Source of the DNA: a virus
DNA: 40,246 bases
IMG/VR virus record: IMGVR_UViG_3300049491_000272
Location: 1 to 40,246 of that record
Direction: 5' to 3' (one strand)
Position 1 is the first letter of the stretch, and each line of letters starts with the position of its first letter. Below the pieces are notes generated by a model. It saw nothing but the letters and a program-made list of their open reading frames with translations, did no database searches and had not been told where the DNA came from. Position numbers and translations under genes: made by a program. Shown piece by piece: positions 13,591 to 21,484 of the stretch.

Positions 13591-14633
13591 GCATGGGACG
13601 TCGGCGCGAGCGCGAGTCGGGCATGGGTCTGCTGCCCCGCATGGAAGCGATCGTCGGAAAGACGGTCACCAGCTATCGCTACCATCCCGTCGAGGGCAAG
13701 CCTATCCCGCTCGGCCGCGAGCGCGAGGCCGCGATTCGGCAGGTGCTCGACTTGCAGGGCCGCGCGCCCGATGCCGGCACCCTCGGCTGGCTGTGGCCAC
13801 GATTCAAGGCGTCGCTACGGTGGAAGCGCCTGGCCGACGCCACGAAGACCGATTACGAGCAGTGCTGGTCGGAGATCGAGCCAGTGCTCGGCCGCTGCCG
13901 CGCCGCTGCGCTGAAGTCGACGCACATCGCCCGCTACATGCGCGTCGAGCGCGCCGCCGCGCCGATCCGCGCCAACCGCGAGAAGTCGCTGCTGTCGAAT
14001 CTCTTCTTCTGCGGCATCGACGAGGGCGTGTGCACCGAGAACCCCGCGCGCCTGGTGCGGCCGAACCCCGAGGAAAGCCGCACCGAGGCGCCGGATCGGG
14101 CGATGCTGGCCCGCTTCCTCGGCTGGGCGATGCAGCAGTCGCCGCAGCGCCGGATCGTCGCCCTGGCGGCCCGCTACGCCGCCCTGGCCGGCAGCCGGAA
14201 GGTCGAATTCCTCGACCTCTCCTGGCCGCAAGTGGATCTCTCCGCCGGCGTGCTGCGCCTGCGCCGCGCCAAGCAGCGAGGCAAGCGCCGCGGCGAGGTC
14301 GTCGACGTCATCGGCCTGTCGCCGGCGCTGCGTCAGGTGTTCGCCGAGCTGCAGGCCGTGCGGCCGCCCGAGTGCCTGCACGTCTTCCCGACGCGCGACG
14401 GCAACGCCTACGGCGAGAGCGCATTCAAGACGCTATGGAATCGGATCATGGTCGCAGCTGTGGCCGCCGAGGTCGTCCCGGTCGGCGCCCGCTTCACCTT
14501 CCACGACCTGCGCGCCTTCTACGTCACCGAGCACAAGCGCCAGCACGACCAGCTGCCGGATCTGCACCGCAACCCGGCGACGACCGCGACCGTCTACGAC
14601 CGGAACCTCGAGGTGAAGCGGTCGGCCCTCTGA
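13587..14633 (+). CDS. int: Tyrosine integrase
   Basis: 348 residues from GTG 13587 (or ATG 13593). The tyrosine-recombinase residues are visible: Arg204 in AGSRKVEFLDL, HxxR at 306-309 in FHDLRAFYV, the second histidine near 327 and the nucleophile Tyr337 in NPATTATVYDRN. A core-binding domain with arm-type region occupies residues 60-160. The enzyme inserts phage DNA at a bacterial tRNA site; attP starts 66 bases downstream. As the last gene of the rightward early operon, it is under repressor control from 6.37 kb, and perhaps also activated by the CII-like protein; no separate promoter was identified. Confidence 0.93.
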   Translation: MSMGRRRERESGMGLLPRMEAIVGKTVTSYRYHPVEGKPIPLGREREAAIRQVLDLQGRAPDAGTLGWLWPRFKASLRWKRLADATKTDYEQCWSEIEPVLGRCRAAALKSTHIARYMRVERAAAPIRANREKSLLSNLFFCGIDEGVCTENPARLVRPNPEESRTEAPDRAMLARFLGWAMQQSPQRRIVALAARYAALAGSRKVEFLDLSWPQVDLSAGVLRLRRAKQRGKRRGEVVDVIGLSPALRQVFAELQAVRPPECLHVFPTRDGNAYGESAFKTLWNRIMVAAVAAEVVPVGARFTFHDLRAFYVTEHKRQHDQLPDLHRNPATTATVYDRNLEVKRSAL

Positions 14634-14649
14634 TTTTCCAAAATGGAAC

Positions 14650-14664
14650 GGCGAATATTCCAAA
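14650..14664. repeat. attP arm site, left (inverted repeat copy 1)
   Basis: GGCGAATATTCCAAA; its exact reverse complement is at 14786-14800. The pair brackets the tRNA-derived core and likely binds integrase or host factors. A TTCC-AAAAT-GGAA element lies at 14636-14648. Confidence 0.6.
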
Positions 14665-14698
14665 CTCGCCGAGAGGCCGCGCTAAGTTATTGATTCGT

Positions 14699-14746
14699 TG
14701 GGGTGGCTGACGGGATTCGAACCCGCGACAACAGGAATCACAATCC
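14699..14746 (-). other. attP core: 3' half of tRNA-His(GTG)
   Basis: On the minus strand 48 bases match the 3' part of proteobacterial tRNA-His, from the anticodon arm (GGATTGTGATTCC with GTG at 14739-14741) through the T loop GGTTCGAATCC to the CCCCA end at 14699. No 5' half follows, so this is not a gene but the segment that restores the host tRNA after integration. The likely bacterial target is the tRNA-His gene. Confidence 0.9.
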
Positions 14747-14785
14747 GAGGCGCAAGTGAGTATCGGCGCGGGTTTCGGCTGAAAC

Positions 14786-14800
14786 TTTGGAATATTCGCC
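14786..14800. repeat. attP arm site, right (inverted repeat copy 2)
   Basis: TTTGGAATATTCGCC, the perfect inverted copy of 14650-14664, on the other side of the core. The remainder of the gap 14634-14849 holds only attP sequence and no gene. Confidence 0.6.
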
Positions 14801-14849
14801 GCATTATGTGGCACGGCACGGCGCGGGTTGCCCGGGTTTCATTCCAATC

Positions 14850-14927
14850 TCAGCCGAGCGCCGCGGCGAGCCCGATGATCAGCAGCGCCACGAGCGCGAG
14901 CAGCGCCTGCAGCTCGCCCAGCTTCAC
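14850..14927 (-). CDS. 25-residue hydrophobic peptide after Rz1
   Basis: GTG 14927 overlaps the Rz1 stop as GTGA, the same junction type used throughout this operon. It reads VKLGELQALLALVALLIIGL followed by AAALG and a TGA. Almost the whole peptide is one membrane helix. It is the last ORF of the late operon before attP. It could be a small lysis accessory or a fortuitous frame; the coupling favours the first. Confidence 0.5.
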   Translation of the reverse strand: MKLGELQALLALVALLIIGLAAALG

Positions 14928-15166
14928 GGCGCCGTCACCGCGTCAACGAGGCGCCGATGCCGGTCCGAGCAGTCGGCGAGGTTCTCGATCGCCGACACGT
15001 AGGCCCGCGCCAGTTGCCCGTTCGTCAGCACCTCGGGGATCGGGTACTCGCACGGCGCCGTCAGGGCCGGAGGGAGCAGGCGCCTGGCCGAGGGCGGCGG
15101 CGATGGCGTCGCGCACGCCACGAGGCACAGACTGCTGAGCCCAAGGAGCATCGAGTTCGAGCGCAT
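14924..15166 (-). CDS. Rz1: Outer-membrane spanin lipoprotein (Rz1-like)
   Basis: 80 residues. MRSNSMLLGLSSLCLVACATPSPPPS is a lipoprotein signal with lipobox LVAC and a proline-rich start of the mature part, both typical of Rz1. The gene lies almost wholly inside the Rz gene in another frame, the classical embedded arrangement. With Rz it would bridge the periplasm and fuse the membranes at the end of lysis. It is longer than lambda Rz1 (60). Confidence 0.85.
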   Translation of the reverse strand: MRSNSMLLGLSSLCLVACATPSPPPSARRLLPPALTAPCEYPIPEVLTNGQLARAYVSAIENLADCSDRHRRLVDAVTAP

Positions 15167-15428
15167 GGGAAACCTCCGTTGTGTTCGTCGCCGTGCGCAC
15201 CGCCCGCGCCCGCCGCCCCTGCTCGTAGTCGAGCGCCGCGGCGTGTCCCTTGAGCCTCGCGCTCTCGTCGGCCGTCGCCTGCGCTGCGGCGCTCGCGGCG
15301 TCGGCCGCCTTCCATGCCCGCTCGACGCGCTGCTCGCCGGCGCGGTAGGCCTTCCAATGCGTGCCGGTCAGCGCCGCGGCGACGATGCCGGCGGCGACGA
15401 GCCAGGCCGTGAGCGAGAAGCCGAACAT
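14943..15428 (-). CDS. Rz: Inner-membrane spanin (Rz-like)
   Basis: 161 residues. An N-terminal membrane anchor (FSLTAWLVAAGIVAAALTG) is followed by a long charged helix (AYRAGEQRVERAWKAADAASAAAQATADESARLKGHAAALDYEQGRRARAV) that would form the periplasmic coiled coil. It has the usual length and position after the endolysin (TGATG junction) and contains the Rz1 gene in an alternate frame. The C terminus is low-complexity because it is constrained by the overlapping gene. Confidence 0.85.
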   Translation of the reverse strand: MFGFSLTAWLVAAGIVAAALTGTHWKAYRAGEQRVERAWKAADAASAAAQATADESARLKGHAAALDYEQGRRARAVRTATNTTEVSHALELDAPWAQQSVPRGVRDAIAAALGQAPAPSGPDGAVRVPDPRGADERATGAGLRVGDREPRRLLGPASAPR

Positions 15429-15856
15429 CAGGGGTAGAACACGCGGTTCAGCGACTTCGGCGGGATGGTCTGCACGTGCGTCCAGCCCTTCGTCGCCGAC
15501 GGGTGCTCGAGCCACAGGCCGAGGTGGACGAGCGTGTCGAGCCCGTCCTTCGTCATCAGCCACTCGTCGAGGTCGCCGTCGGGATCTTCGATGTCGATCG
15601 CCTGCCCGGTCATATGCTTGCTGTTCGGCGCAGCGCCAGGCGTGATGGCGTTCACCGAGGGCGGGCGCCAGCCGCTGCGCACGAGCGAGCCGGTGCGCGC
15701 GTTGCGCATGAGGTGCACGTCGCACGAGGCGGCGAGCACCAGCAGCTTGTTCGCGAGGTCGACCGTCGTCACCGCGGCCCGTGCGATCGCCGGAGACATG
15801 GCCAGCGGATAGGTCTCGTCGCGCCCCATCCAGTACTCGGGAAGCGAAATGTTCAT
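15428..15856 (-). CDS. Endolysin, M15-type peptidoglycan peptidase
   Basis: 142 residues. SGWRPPSVNAITPGAAPNSKHMTGQAIDIEDPDGDLDEWL carries the SxHxxGxAxD zinc motif of M15 peptidases, with the third ligand His in GWTHVQT near the C terminus. Such enzymes cut peptide bonds in peptidoglycan. No signal peptide is present, so release needs the holin. ATG 15856 overlaps the stop of the membrane protein before it; the downstream gene is Rz. Confidence 0.88.
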   Translation of the reverse strand: MNISLPEYWMGRDETYPLAMSPAIARAAVTTVDLANKLLVLAASCDVHLMRNARTGSLVRSGWRPPSVNAITPGAAPNSKHMTGQAIDIEDPDGDLDEWLMTKDGLDTLVHLGLWLEHPSATKGWTHVQTIPPKSLNRVFYP

Positions 15857-16167
15857 TGCCAGGTGGAATCCCTCGTGAGTTCGGGCTCGCCGAGCGGCGC
15901 GGGCTTGGTGACGTCGGCGGGCGGCCCGTGGCGCCAGCGGTGGCGGGTGCCGAGCAGCGCGCCGAGGATCACGGCGATGCACAGCAGGTGCCACCATTCG
16001 ATCAGGGTCGTGAAGGCGACCCAGAGGACCGCGAGCGAGCCGCCGGCGCCGACCAGGTGCAACACCACGACGCGCGCGTGGGTGGTGCCCCAGCTGATGC
16101 AGCGCAGCCGGTCGAAGCAGCCGAGGAAGCCGACGACGGCGAGGGCGAGGGCGAGGATCTCAAGCAT
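15853..16167 (-). CDS. Membrane protein of the lysis cassette
   Basis: 104 residues with three likely membrane spans (ILALALAVVGFLGCF; VVVLHLVGAGGSLAVLWVAFTTLI; LLCIAVILGALLG) and a polar C-terminal tail. It lies between the 122-residue membrane protein and the endolysin. It is a candidate holin or antiholin; which of the two adjacent membrane proteins forms the hole cannot be told from sequence. Confidence 0.7.
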   Translation of the reverse strand: MLEILALALAVVGFLGCFDRLRCISWGTTHARVVVLHLVGAGGSLAVLWVAFTTLIEWWHLLCIAVILGALLGTRHRWRHGPPADVTKPAPLGEPELTRDSTWQ

Positions 16168-16528
16168 TGGAACCCCCGAAAAACTTGCGCCGCAGGTCGT
16201 CGATAACCTCCGGCAGCTTCGTGATCAGCGCGTTCAGCAAGGGGTGAAAGACGATGGCGAGCACGCACGCGAAGGCGTTGCGGCTGATCTGCTCGCCGCT
16301 GGTGAACTTGACCGACAGCCACGCCCCGAAGAGCGAGCACACGAGCACGACGCACGAAAAGACGATCGCAGCGCGCGGCTTCGAAGACGCGGCGGCGAAC
16401 GACATGCCGAGCGTCGCGCCGACGAGCGCCCAAAAGAGAGGCGGCGCCTCGAGGCCGAGCGAGGAGAGGACGGCGGCGCCGGCACCGGCGGCGACGGCTG
16501 CGGCGACTGAGGTTGCGGGATCTGCCAT
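16160..16528 (-). CDS. Putative holin
   Basis: 122 residues with three to four hydrophobic stretches (SVAAAVAAGAGAAVLSSL; PLFWALVGATLGMSFAA; AAIVFSCVVLVCSLFGAWLSV; FACVLAIVFHPLLNALI) and a charged C terminus (DDLRRKFFGG), as in phage holins. It begins four bases after the tailspike stop and heads the lysis cassette. It would open the inner membrane to release the endolysin. Confidence 0.75.
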   Translation of the reverse strand: MADPATSVAAAVAAGAGAAVLSSLGLEAPPLFWALVGATLGMSFAAASSKPRAAIVFSCVVLVCSLFGAWLSVKFTSGEQISRNAFACVLAIVFHPLLNALITKLPEVIDDLRRKFFGGSNA

Positions 16529-16532
16529 GGCG

Positions 16533-17705
16533 TCAGGTGAGCTGCGTGACTTTCATCCACGCGCCCTTTCCGATGTTCACGGAGTTCGCGTTGCTGGTGA
16601 GCTGCGCCTCTTGGAAGCTGAGCGTGCCGAGCACGGTCACCGTGATCGTCCCGTCGATGCGCAGCCAGTCGGCGCCCGTCTCGGTCGCCGAGACGACGAG
16701 GGCCATGCTGATCGACCCGGGCGGCGCTACGACGGCGGTCTGGCCGAGGCTGCCGGCCGCCGTGTACTGCGCCGAGGCGTAGAAACTCGTCTGCGTGCCG
16801 TTGAAGGCCATCGTCCACTTGAGCGAATTCGTCGCCGTGGTTGCCCATACTGGCAACCACAGCTCGAAGGCATACGTACCGGCGCCGAGCGCGGCGCCGA
16901 GGCTCGGGTCGTCGGCCAGCGTCGAATTGTTCGTGATCGTCGTCGTCGCGGCCTTGTAGCGCACAACCGATATGCCGCGCCCGCCCAGGTCGGTGCCAGA
17001 CGACGAGAGGAGGGTCACGCCGCTGTTGTTGCCGAGCACGAACGAGCCATCGCCGCGGATTCGGAATAGGGTCTGCGTCGCGCCGCGGTTGCGCACAAAC
17101 ACCGCGTAGTCGGCGCTGGTCGTGCCGCCGTCGACTTGCAGGCCGAAACTCTGCCCCGAGGTCGTCTGCCCGAGCGCGTAGACCGCCGCATTGAACACCG
17201 TCCCGTTCGCGGTGAGGGCCGGCCCCGAGCTGGGCTCGTTGATCGTGAGGCCGCCGCTGCTCAGCAGCATCGCCTGCACGTTGCCGTAGCTCCACGCGAT
17301 CTGATTGGCGCCCGGCGAATACATGCCGGTGCCGGCGCCGCCGCTGAATCCGTACGTCGGCGCCGCGGCGGTGCCGCCGGCCAGCGTGAAGCTGGTTTGC
17401 TGCGACAGCAGCGCGACGTTCGTCTCGTAGTAGACCTGATTGCCGTTCGCGTCGCGCACGCGCAGCGAGTAGTTCCCATTGACGACCGCGCGCGCCGGCG
17501 CGGCGCCGTTCACGAGGTAGCCGCGCGAGGTCCGCAGCGGCTGGGTCGCGGGCTGCGTGCCGGCGAGGTCCCAGTACAGCTGAACCGGCGAGATCTCCGG
17601 GTCGATACCGGCGGTGCCGACGTAGATGTAGCCGCCGTTGAGCGGCAGGCCGTCCAGCCCGACGAAGAAGTCGAACGGGTTCAGGATCGCAAGAGCGTTT
17701 GGCAT
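16533..17705 (-). CDS. Tailspike/receptor-binding protein with P22-type head-binding domain
   Basis: 390 residues. Residues 1-110 (NPFDFFVGLDGLPLNGGYIYVG ... PVQLYWD ... LRTSRGYLVNG ... YSLRVRDANGNQVYYETNVALL) follow the P22 tailspike head-binding domain, which anchors the spike to the tail. The middle (residues 115-240) is a Gly/Ser/Thr-rich stretch with no visible pectate-lyase beta-helix. The C-terminal 150 residues form a beta-rich domain likely to contact the receptor. It is much shorter than P22 gp9 (667), so polysaccharide cleavage is not predicted. It follows the large ejection gene by one base. Confidence 0.75.
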   Translation of the reverse strand: MPNALAILNPFDFFVGLDGLPLNGGYIYVGTAGIDPEISPVQLYWDLAGTQPATQPLRTSRGYLVNGAAPARAVVNGNYSLRVRDANGNQVYYETNVALLSQQTSFTLAGGTAAAPTYGFSGGAGTGMYSPGANQIAWSYGNVQAMLLSSGGLTINEPSSGPALTANGTVFNAAVYALGQTTSGQSFGLQVDGGTTSADYAVFVRNRGATQTLFRIRGDGSFVLGNNSGVTLLSSSGTDLGGRGISVVRYKAATTTITNNSTLADDPSLGAALGAGTYAFELWLPVWATTATNSLKWTMAFNGTQTSFYASAQYTAAGSLGQTAVVAPPGSISMALVVSATETGADWLRIDGTITVTVLGTLSFQEAQLTSNANSVNIGKGAWMKVTQLT

Positions 17706-17706
17706 G

Positions 17707-20700
17707 TCACTTCTTCCCGTCGGTGTTGGCTTGCATCGCCTGCAGGATCCATTGCTCGCGGCGCTCGAGCTCGGCCGGGCGGCCCGCCGCGCGCACGAAG
17801 GCGTTAAACCGCGGGCTGTGCGCCAGCTTGTTGATCGCGGTCTTCTGCGCCCGGCCGGTGGCGCGCGCCGCGGCGATGAACTCGGGCGAGCTGATCAGCG
17901 CGTCGGCGGCCTTCATGACGCTGGGCTTTCCCTTCGTCAGCGCCGACGCCAGGCCGGCCGAGAGGCCCGCGCCGGGCAGGCCGATCGACGAGGTCACGGC
18001 CTCGAGCGCGACGCCCTTTGCCGAGCGCTGGGCGACGCCGTAGATGTTGGCGAGCAGGCTGTCGGCGCCCTGCAGCTCGGCCTGCACCGCTTGGATCCGG
18101 CCGGTGACGATGCGCTCGCGCGAGGCCTTCGAAATGCCCTTCGCCACCTGGTAGAGGTCGCGCAGCTGCGCCGCCGCGTCGCGGGGCAGGTTGGCCATCA
18201 AGGCGTTGTAGGCCTGCGCGTTTTTCTGCAGGCCCTCGTACCAGTTCGCATAGCTGTGGAAGTTCAGGGCGCCGTCGCGCGCGTTGCGCTGAAAGACCGT
18301 CGCCAGTCCCGAGGCGGTGACCTGCGGGCGCAGCTCTTTCGGGACGGACGCCATGAGGGAGACGAAGCGCGAGGTGTCGCCCTTCTGCAGCGCCAGGGTG
18401 CCGCCGGTCAGGTCCGAGACGACCGAGCCGTCGAGGTGCTTGCCGAAGAGCGAGGCGAGGTCGTCCTCGATCCCCTTGCGCATTTGCGTGGCCAGCTTCG
18501 CCGCCTGGTACTGGTAGAAGGCGCCGTGTTGCTTGGCGACCGCCGCCTGGTCGTCGCTCAGGGTGCTGTACAGCTTCTTCAGCAGGCCGCTCTCCGAATC
18601 CTTGAACGGGCCCGAGGCCTTCGACATCGCCTGGCCGATCTCCTTTCGGGTGCGATCGAGGAAGGCATAGGTCGGCGGCGCGCCCTCCTCGCCCGCGAGT
18701 CCGGCCAGCAGCTTGCGCTCGACCGGCGCGAGCTTCTCGGCGCCACCGAGGTCCGTCGCATGCGAGCGCAGGAAGCCGAGCGTCGCCGGCGCCGGCGCGG
18801 CGGCCGTCTTCGGGATCTTGCGGCCGACCTCCCCGTAGAGGGCTTCCGCCTGGCCGTCGAGCTTCGCCTGCGTCGCCTCGAGGTTGGCGCGCACGTTCGA
18901 CGAGACGGTGCTGAGGTCCTTCGAGCCGCCGAGGTCTTCGACGATGCGGTCGGCGCGCGCTGCGACCTGCTCGAGGCCGGCCCGCTCGAGCGCGTGCGCC
19001 TCTGACCCAGGGAACGACTTCACCGCCTGCGCGAGCTCGCGGTACGCCTGATTCGTCGTGACGTGGTCCGGCTGCAGGTGCTCCTCGATCCCGAGGCGCT
19101 TTGCCGCGGCGACCGTTTCAGCGTCGGGGGATGCTTGCTCGGCGAGGACGTCGCGAGCGCGAGAGGCACCGAGGCCGCCGCTGCTCGCCTTCTTGGCGGT
19201 TGCGGCGAGCTGCTGCGCGCCTAGCTGGGCTTCTTCTGAGCGGCCTGATTCAGGCCCTGCACCAGGTTGTCGGCCAGCTTGCGGCCGTACGCCTGATGCT
19301 TCGCGATCCGCTCCGGCGAAACCGCGGTAGACCGACTCTGAGATCCGGCCGGCTTGGTACTCGGCTTTGAGGGCTTCATTGAGCTTACCTTCGACCCCAT
19401 TGTAGTCGGTATTGCGCAGCAGCGACATATCGCCGAGGGCTGCCTTCCCGGGCCCGCGCGTGTTGTCGATCACATGGAAGACGACCCGCGGATCGTCGGC
19501 GTAGTGCTCGGCGAGCTGCGGGATTACCTCGGCGGCGCCGCGGTGCGTCTTGGCGTGCTCCTCGATCGGAACGGTGCGGCCGCTGCCGAATTCGCCCTCC
19601 TGGCGCATCGCCCGAGGGAGTGCCCCCCGAACGAGGGCATCGACCGGGTCGCGCTGCACCATGGCGATGACGACGTCGGCGTCGGCGGCGAGCGCCTGGT
19701 CGATCTTCTTCCGCGACGACTCGAAGCTGCTCATGTTCGTGTCGTAGATGATCTTGGCGCCGTCGGACACCTCTTTCATTTCCGGCAGCGCGCTGATCGC
19801 GCTCGACTTGCCGGCGCCGGTGCCGCCTGCCGTGAAAACGACGCGATCGCCCGGCTGAATCTGCGCGAGCTTCTCGGCATAGACCCGCTTGATGAAGTCG
19901 CTTGCAGGCTCGTGCACCGCGGCCGACTTCGTCCGGTCCGACAGGTAGTCGGGCGAGAGCTCGCGCGCGGTGTCGACGTTGAGCACCTTCCCGCCCTTCG
20001 CATCGGGCAGCGTCGCGTACTCTTCGACGGCTGCGGCGTGGTTGGCCAGCTTGTCGGAGAGGCGCCGCTCGATCGCCTGGTCGGCTGTCGACAGCGCCGG
20101 CGCGGCGGCCGCAGCGACGGCAGGCGGTGCTTCCGGTGCGGCCTTCATGGCCGCGGCGACCGGGTTCGTCGCGAGCTCCGGCAGCGCCATCGTCGCCGGG
20201 TTCAGCTCGGGGACGCTGCGAACGGTGTCCGCGATCGCGCCGCGCGCCGCGCCGGCGCCCTTGGCGAGCAGCAGCTGCGGCAGGAGCTGCACCGCCGTGT
20301 TCGCCGCGGCGCCGAGGGCGGGCGAGCCGGCGGCCTCTGCGGTGCGCTCGCCGGCGGCGTTGCCCAGGTTGGCGAGCGCCTCGAATGGCACGGCGAGCTG
20401 GCCGGCCGTCTCCTGCCCCTGCGGCGTGCGTGGCTCGTACGTCAGCGCGCCCTGCACCGAGCGCACGACGTCGCCCGGGTCCCGGTTCGTGAGCCCGAGC
20501 GCGTTGCCGGCGAGCGTGCCCAGCCCGGCGATGCCGGCGACCGGAAAAGCGAGCGCGCCGCTGCCGAGCGACGCCAGGGCTTCGGCGTTGCCGACGTTGC
20601 CGATGATCGGCAGCGGCACCGCGCCGGCGGCGGCGGCCTGCGGGCTCGGGGGCATCGGCGGTGCCGGTGACAGCAGCTCGGGCGGGATCGTGATCTCGCC

Positions 20701-21474
20701 CTTCGCGTAGAGGTCGCGGAAGGCCGCCGCGTCCTCGGGGGTCATCTTCCCCTCGGCGAAGGCGCGGATGACCGGCAGCGGGGCGGATTTCGCGTCTGCC
20801 GGGGCGTTTGAGGCTGGCGGCGGGTTCGCACTCGCCTTGAGCTCGGCGCCGCGCGGCAGCAGGATCCGGTTCGCCTTCACCTCGCCCTCGAAGGCCGCGG
20901 CGTCCTCCGGCGTCATCTTGCCGGTCTGGTAGGCGTCGAACACCTTCGCGATGCTGGTCTTCCCGGCGTTCGGATCGCTCGCCGCCATGGCGCGGTCGAA
21001 GGTCGAGCCGCCAGGCGCCGGCGGCTTGCTCACCGGGTCGGGCTCGGTCGACGGCTTGATCGCCTTGGCCAGCGGCTCGCCCGTCACGCGCTGGACGTAC
21101 GACTTGGTGACCGGCCCCCACTCGGCACGGTTCACCCCGCCGTGGTACTCGGCTACCGCAAGGGGGACGCTGCCGCCGTTCCGGTCAAGGGAGTCCTTGA
21201 GCAGGCGCCCGGCCACTTCAGCGGCGTTCTCGGGCGAGAGCGTCGGGTCGACGCCCCACTTCTCAAGCGCCGCTTTGCGCGTCGCCGGGATGATCTGATA
21301 CGGCGTAACGGCGCCGGCGCTACTGACCTTCCCGTGATCGGTTCGTTCTCCACGAGTCCGCACAGCCGACAGCAGGCCAGTCGGCAGACCCAGTCGCTTT
21401 TCGGTGCTCGCATCGATGACCGCATAGAGGGGATCTCGAAACGAAATCGGGAAGTCGGCACCCGCCCTAGCCAT
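17707..21474 (-). CDS. Giant ejection protein: transglycosylase plus zeta-toxin-like kinase (polyvalent)
   Basis: 1255 residues. Residues 35-130 are an SLT lysozyme-like domain: catalytic Glu near 47 (RGERTDHG), then SSAGAVTPYQIIPAT and VAEYHGG. Two copies of a 25-residue unit, GKMTPEDAAAF, occur at about 182-211 and 239-268. After an Ala/Gly-rich hydrophobic stretch (290-460), residues 545-690 form a P-loop kinase: Walker A GGTGAGKSS near 554, YDTNMSSF, then an Arg-rich lid (ALVRGALPRAMRQ, GRTVPIEEHAKTHRG), resembling zeta toxins. The C-terminal 500 residues are helical. Position after gp20- and gp7-like genes marks it as the gp16-type protein ejected into the host. ATG 21474 has GGGG upstream; ATG 21486 is the alternative. 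Confidence 0.8.
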   Translation of the reverse strand: MARAGADFPISFRDPLYAVIDASTEKRLGLPTGLLSAVRTRGERTDHGKVSSAGAVTPYQIIPATRKAALEKWGVDPTLSPENAAEVAGRLLKDSLDRNGGSVPLAVAEYHGGVNRAEWGPVTKSYVQRVTGEPLAKAIKPSTEPDPVSKPPAPGGSTFDRAMAASDPNAGKTSIAKVFDAYQTGKMTPEDAAAFEGEVKANRILLPRGAELKASANPPPASNAPADAKSAPLPVIRAFAEGKMTPEDAAAFRDLYAKGEITIPPELLSPAPPMPPSPQAAAAGAVPLPIIGNVGNAEALASLGSGALAFPVAGIAGLGTLAGNALGLTNRDPGDVVRSVQGALTYEPRTPQGQETAGQLAVPFEALANLGNAAGERTAEAAGSPALGAAANTAVQLLPQLLLAKGAGAARGAIADTVRSVPELNPATMALPELATNPVAAAMKAAPEAPPAVAAAAAPALSTADQAIERRLSDKLANHAAAVEEYATLPDAKGGKVLNVDTARELSPDYLSDRTKSAAVHEPASDFIKRVYAEKLAQIQPGDRVVFTAGGTGAGKSSAISALPEMKEVSDGAKIIYDTNMSSFESSRKKIDQALAADADVVIAMVQRDPVDALVRGALPRAMRQEGEFGSGRTVPIEEHAKTHRGAAEVIPQLAEHYADDPRVVFHVIDNTRGPGKAALGDMSLLRNTDYNGVEGKLNEALKAEYQAGRISESVYRGFAGADREASGVRPQAGRQPGAGPESGRSEEAQLGAQQLAATAKKASSGGLGASRARDVLAEQASPDAETVAAAKRLGIEEHLQPDHVTTNQAYRELAQAVKSFPGSEAHALERAGLEQVAARADRIVEDLGGSKDLSTVSSNVRANLEATQAKLDGQAEALYGEVGRKIPKTAAAPAPATLGFLRSHATDLGGAEKLAPVERKLLAGLAGEEGAPPTYAFLDRTRKEIGQAMSKASGPFKDSESGLLKKLYSTLSDDQAAVAKQHGAFYQYQAAKLATQMRKGIEDDLASLFGKHLDGSVVSDLTGGTLALQKGDTSRFVSLMASVPKELRPQVTASGLATVFQRNARDGALNFHSYANWYEGLQKNAQAYNALMANLPRDAAAQLRDLYQVAKGISKASRERIVTGRIQAVQAELQGADSLLANIYGVAQRSAKGVALEAVTSSIGLPGAGLSAGLASALTKGKPSVMKAADALISSPEFIAAARATGRAQKTAINKLAHSPRFNAFVRAAGRPAELERREQWILQAMQANTDGKK

Positions 21475-21484
21475 AAAATGCCCC

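Noticed and set aside
14699-14746. A functional tRNA gene
   Set aside because: Only the half from the anticodon arm to CCA is present; there is no D arm or 5' acceptor strand beyond 14746. It is an attachment core.
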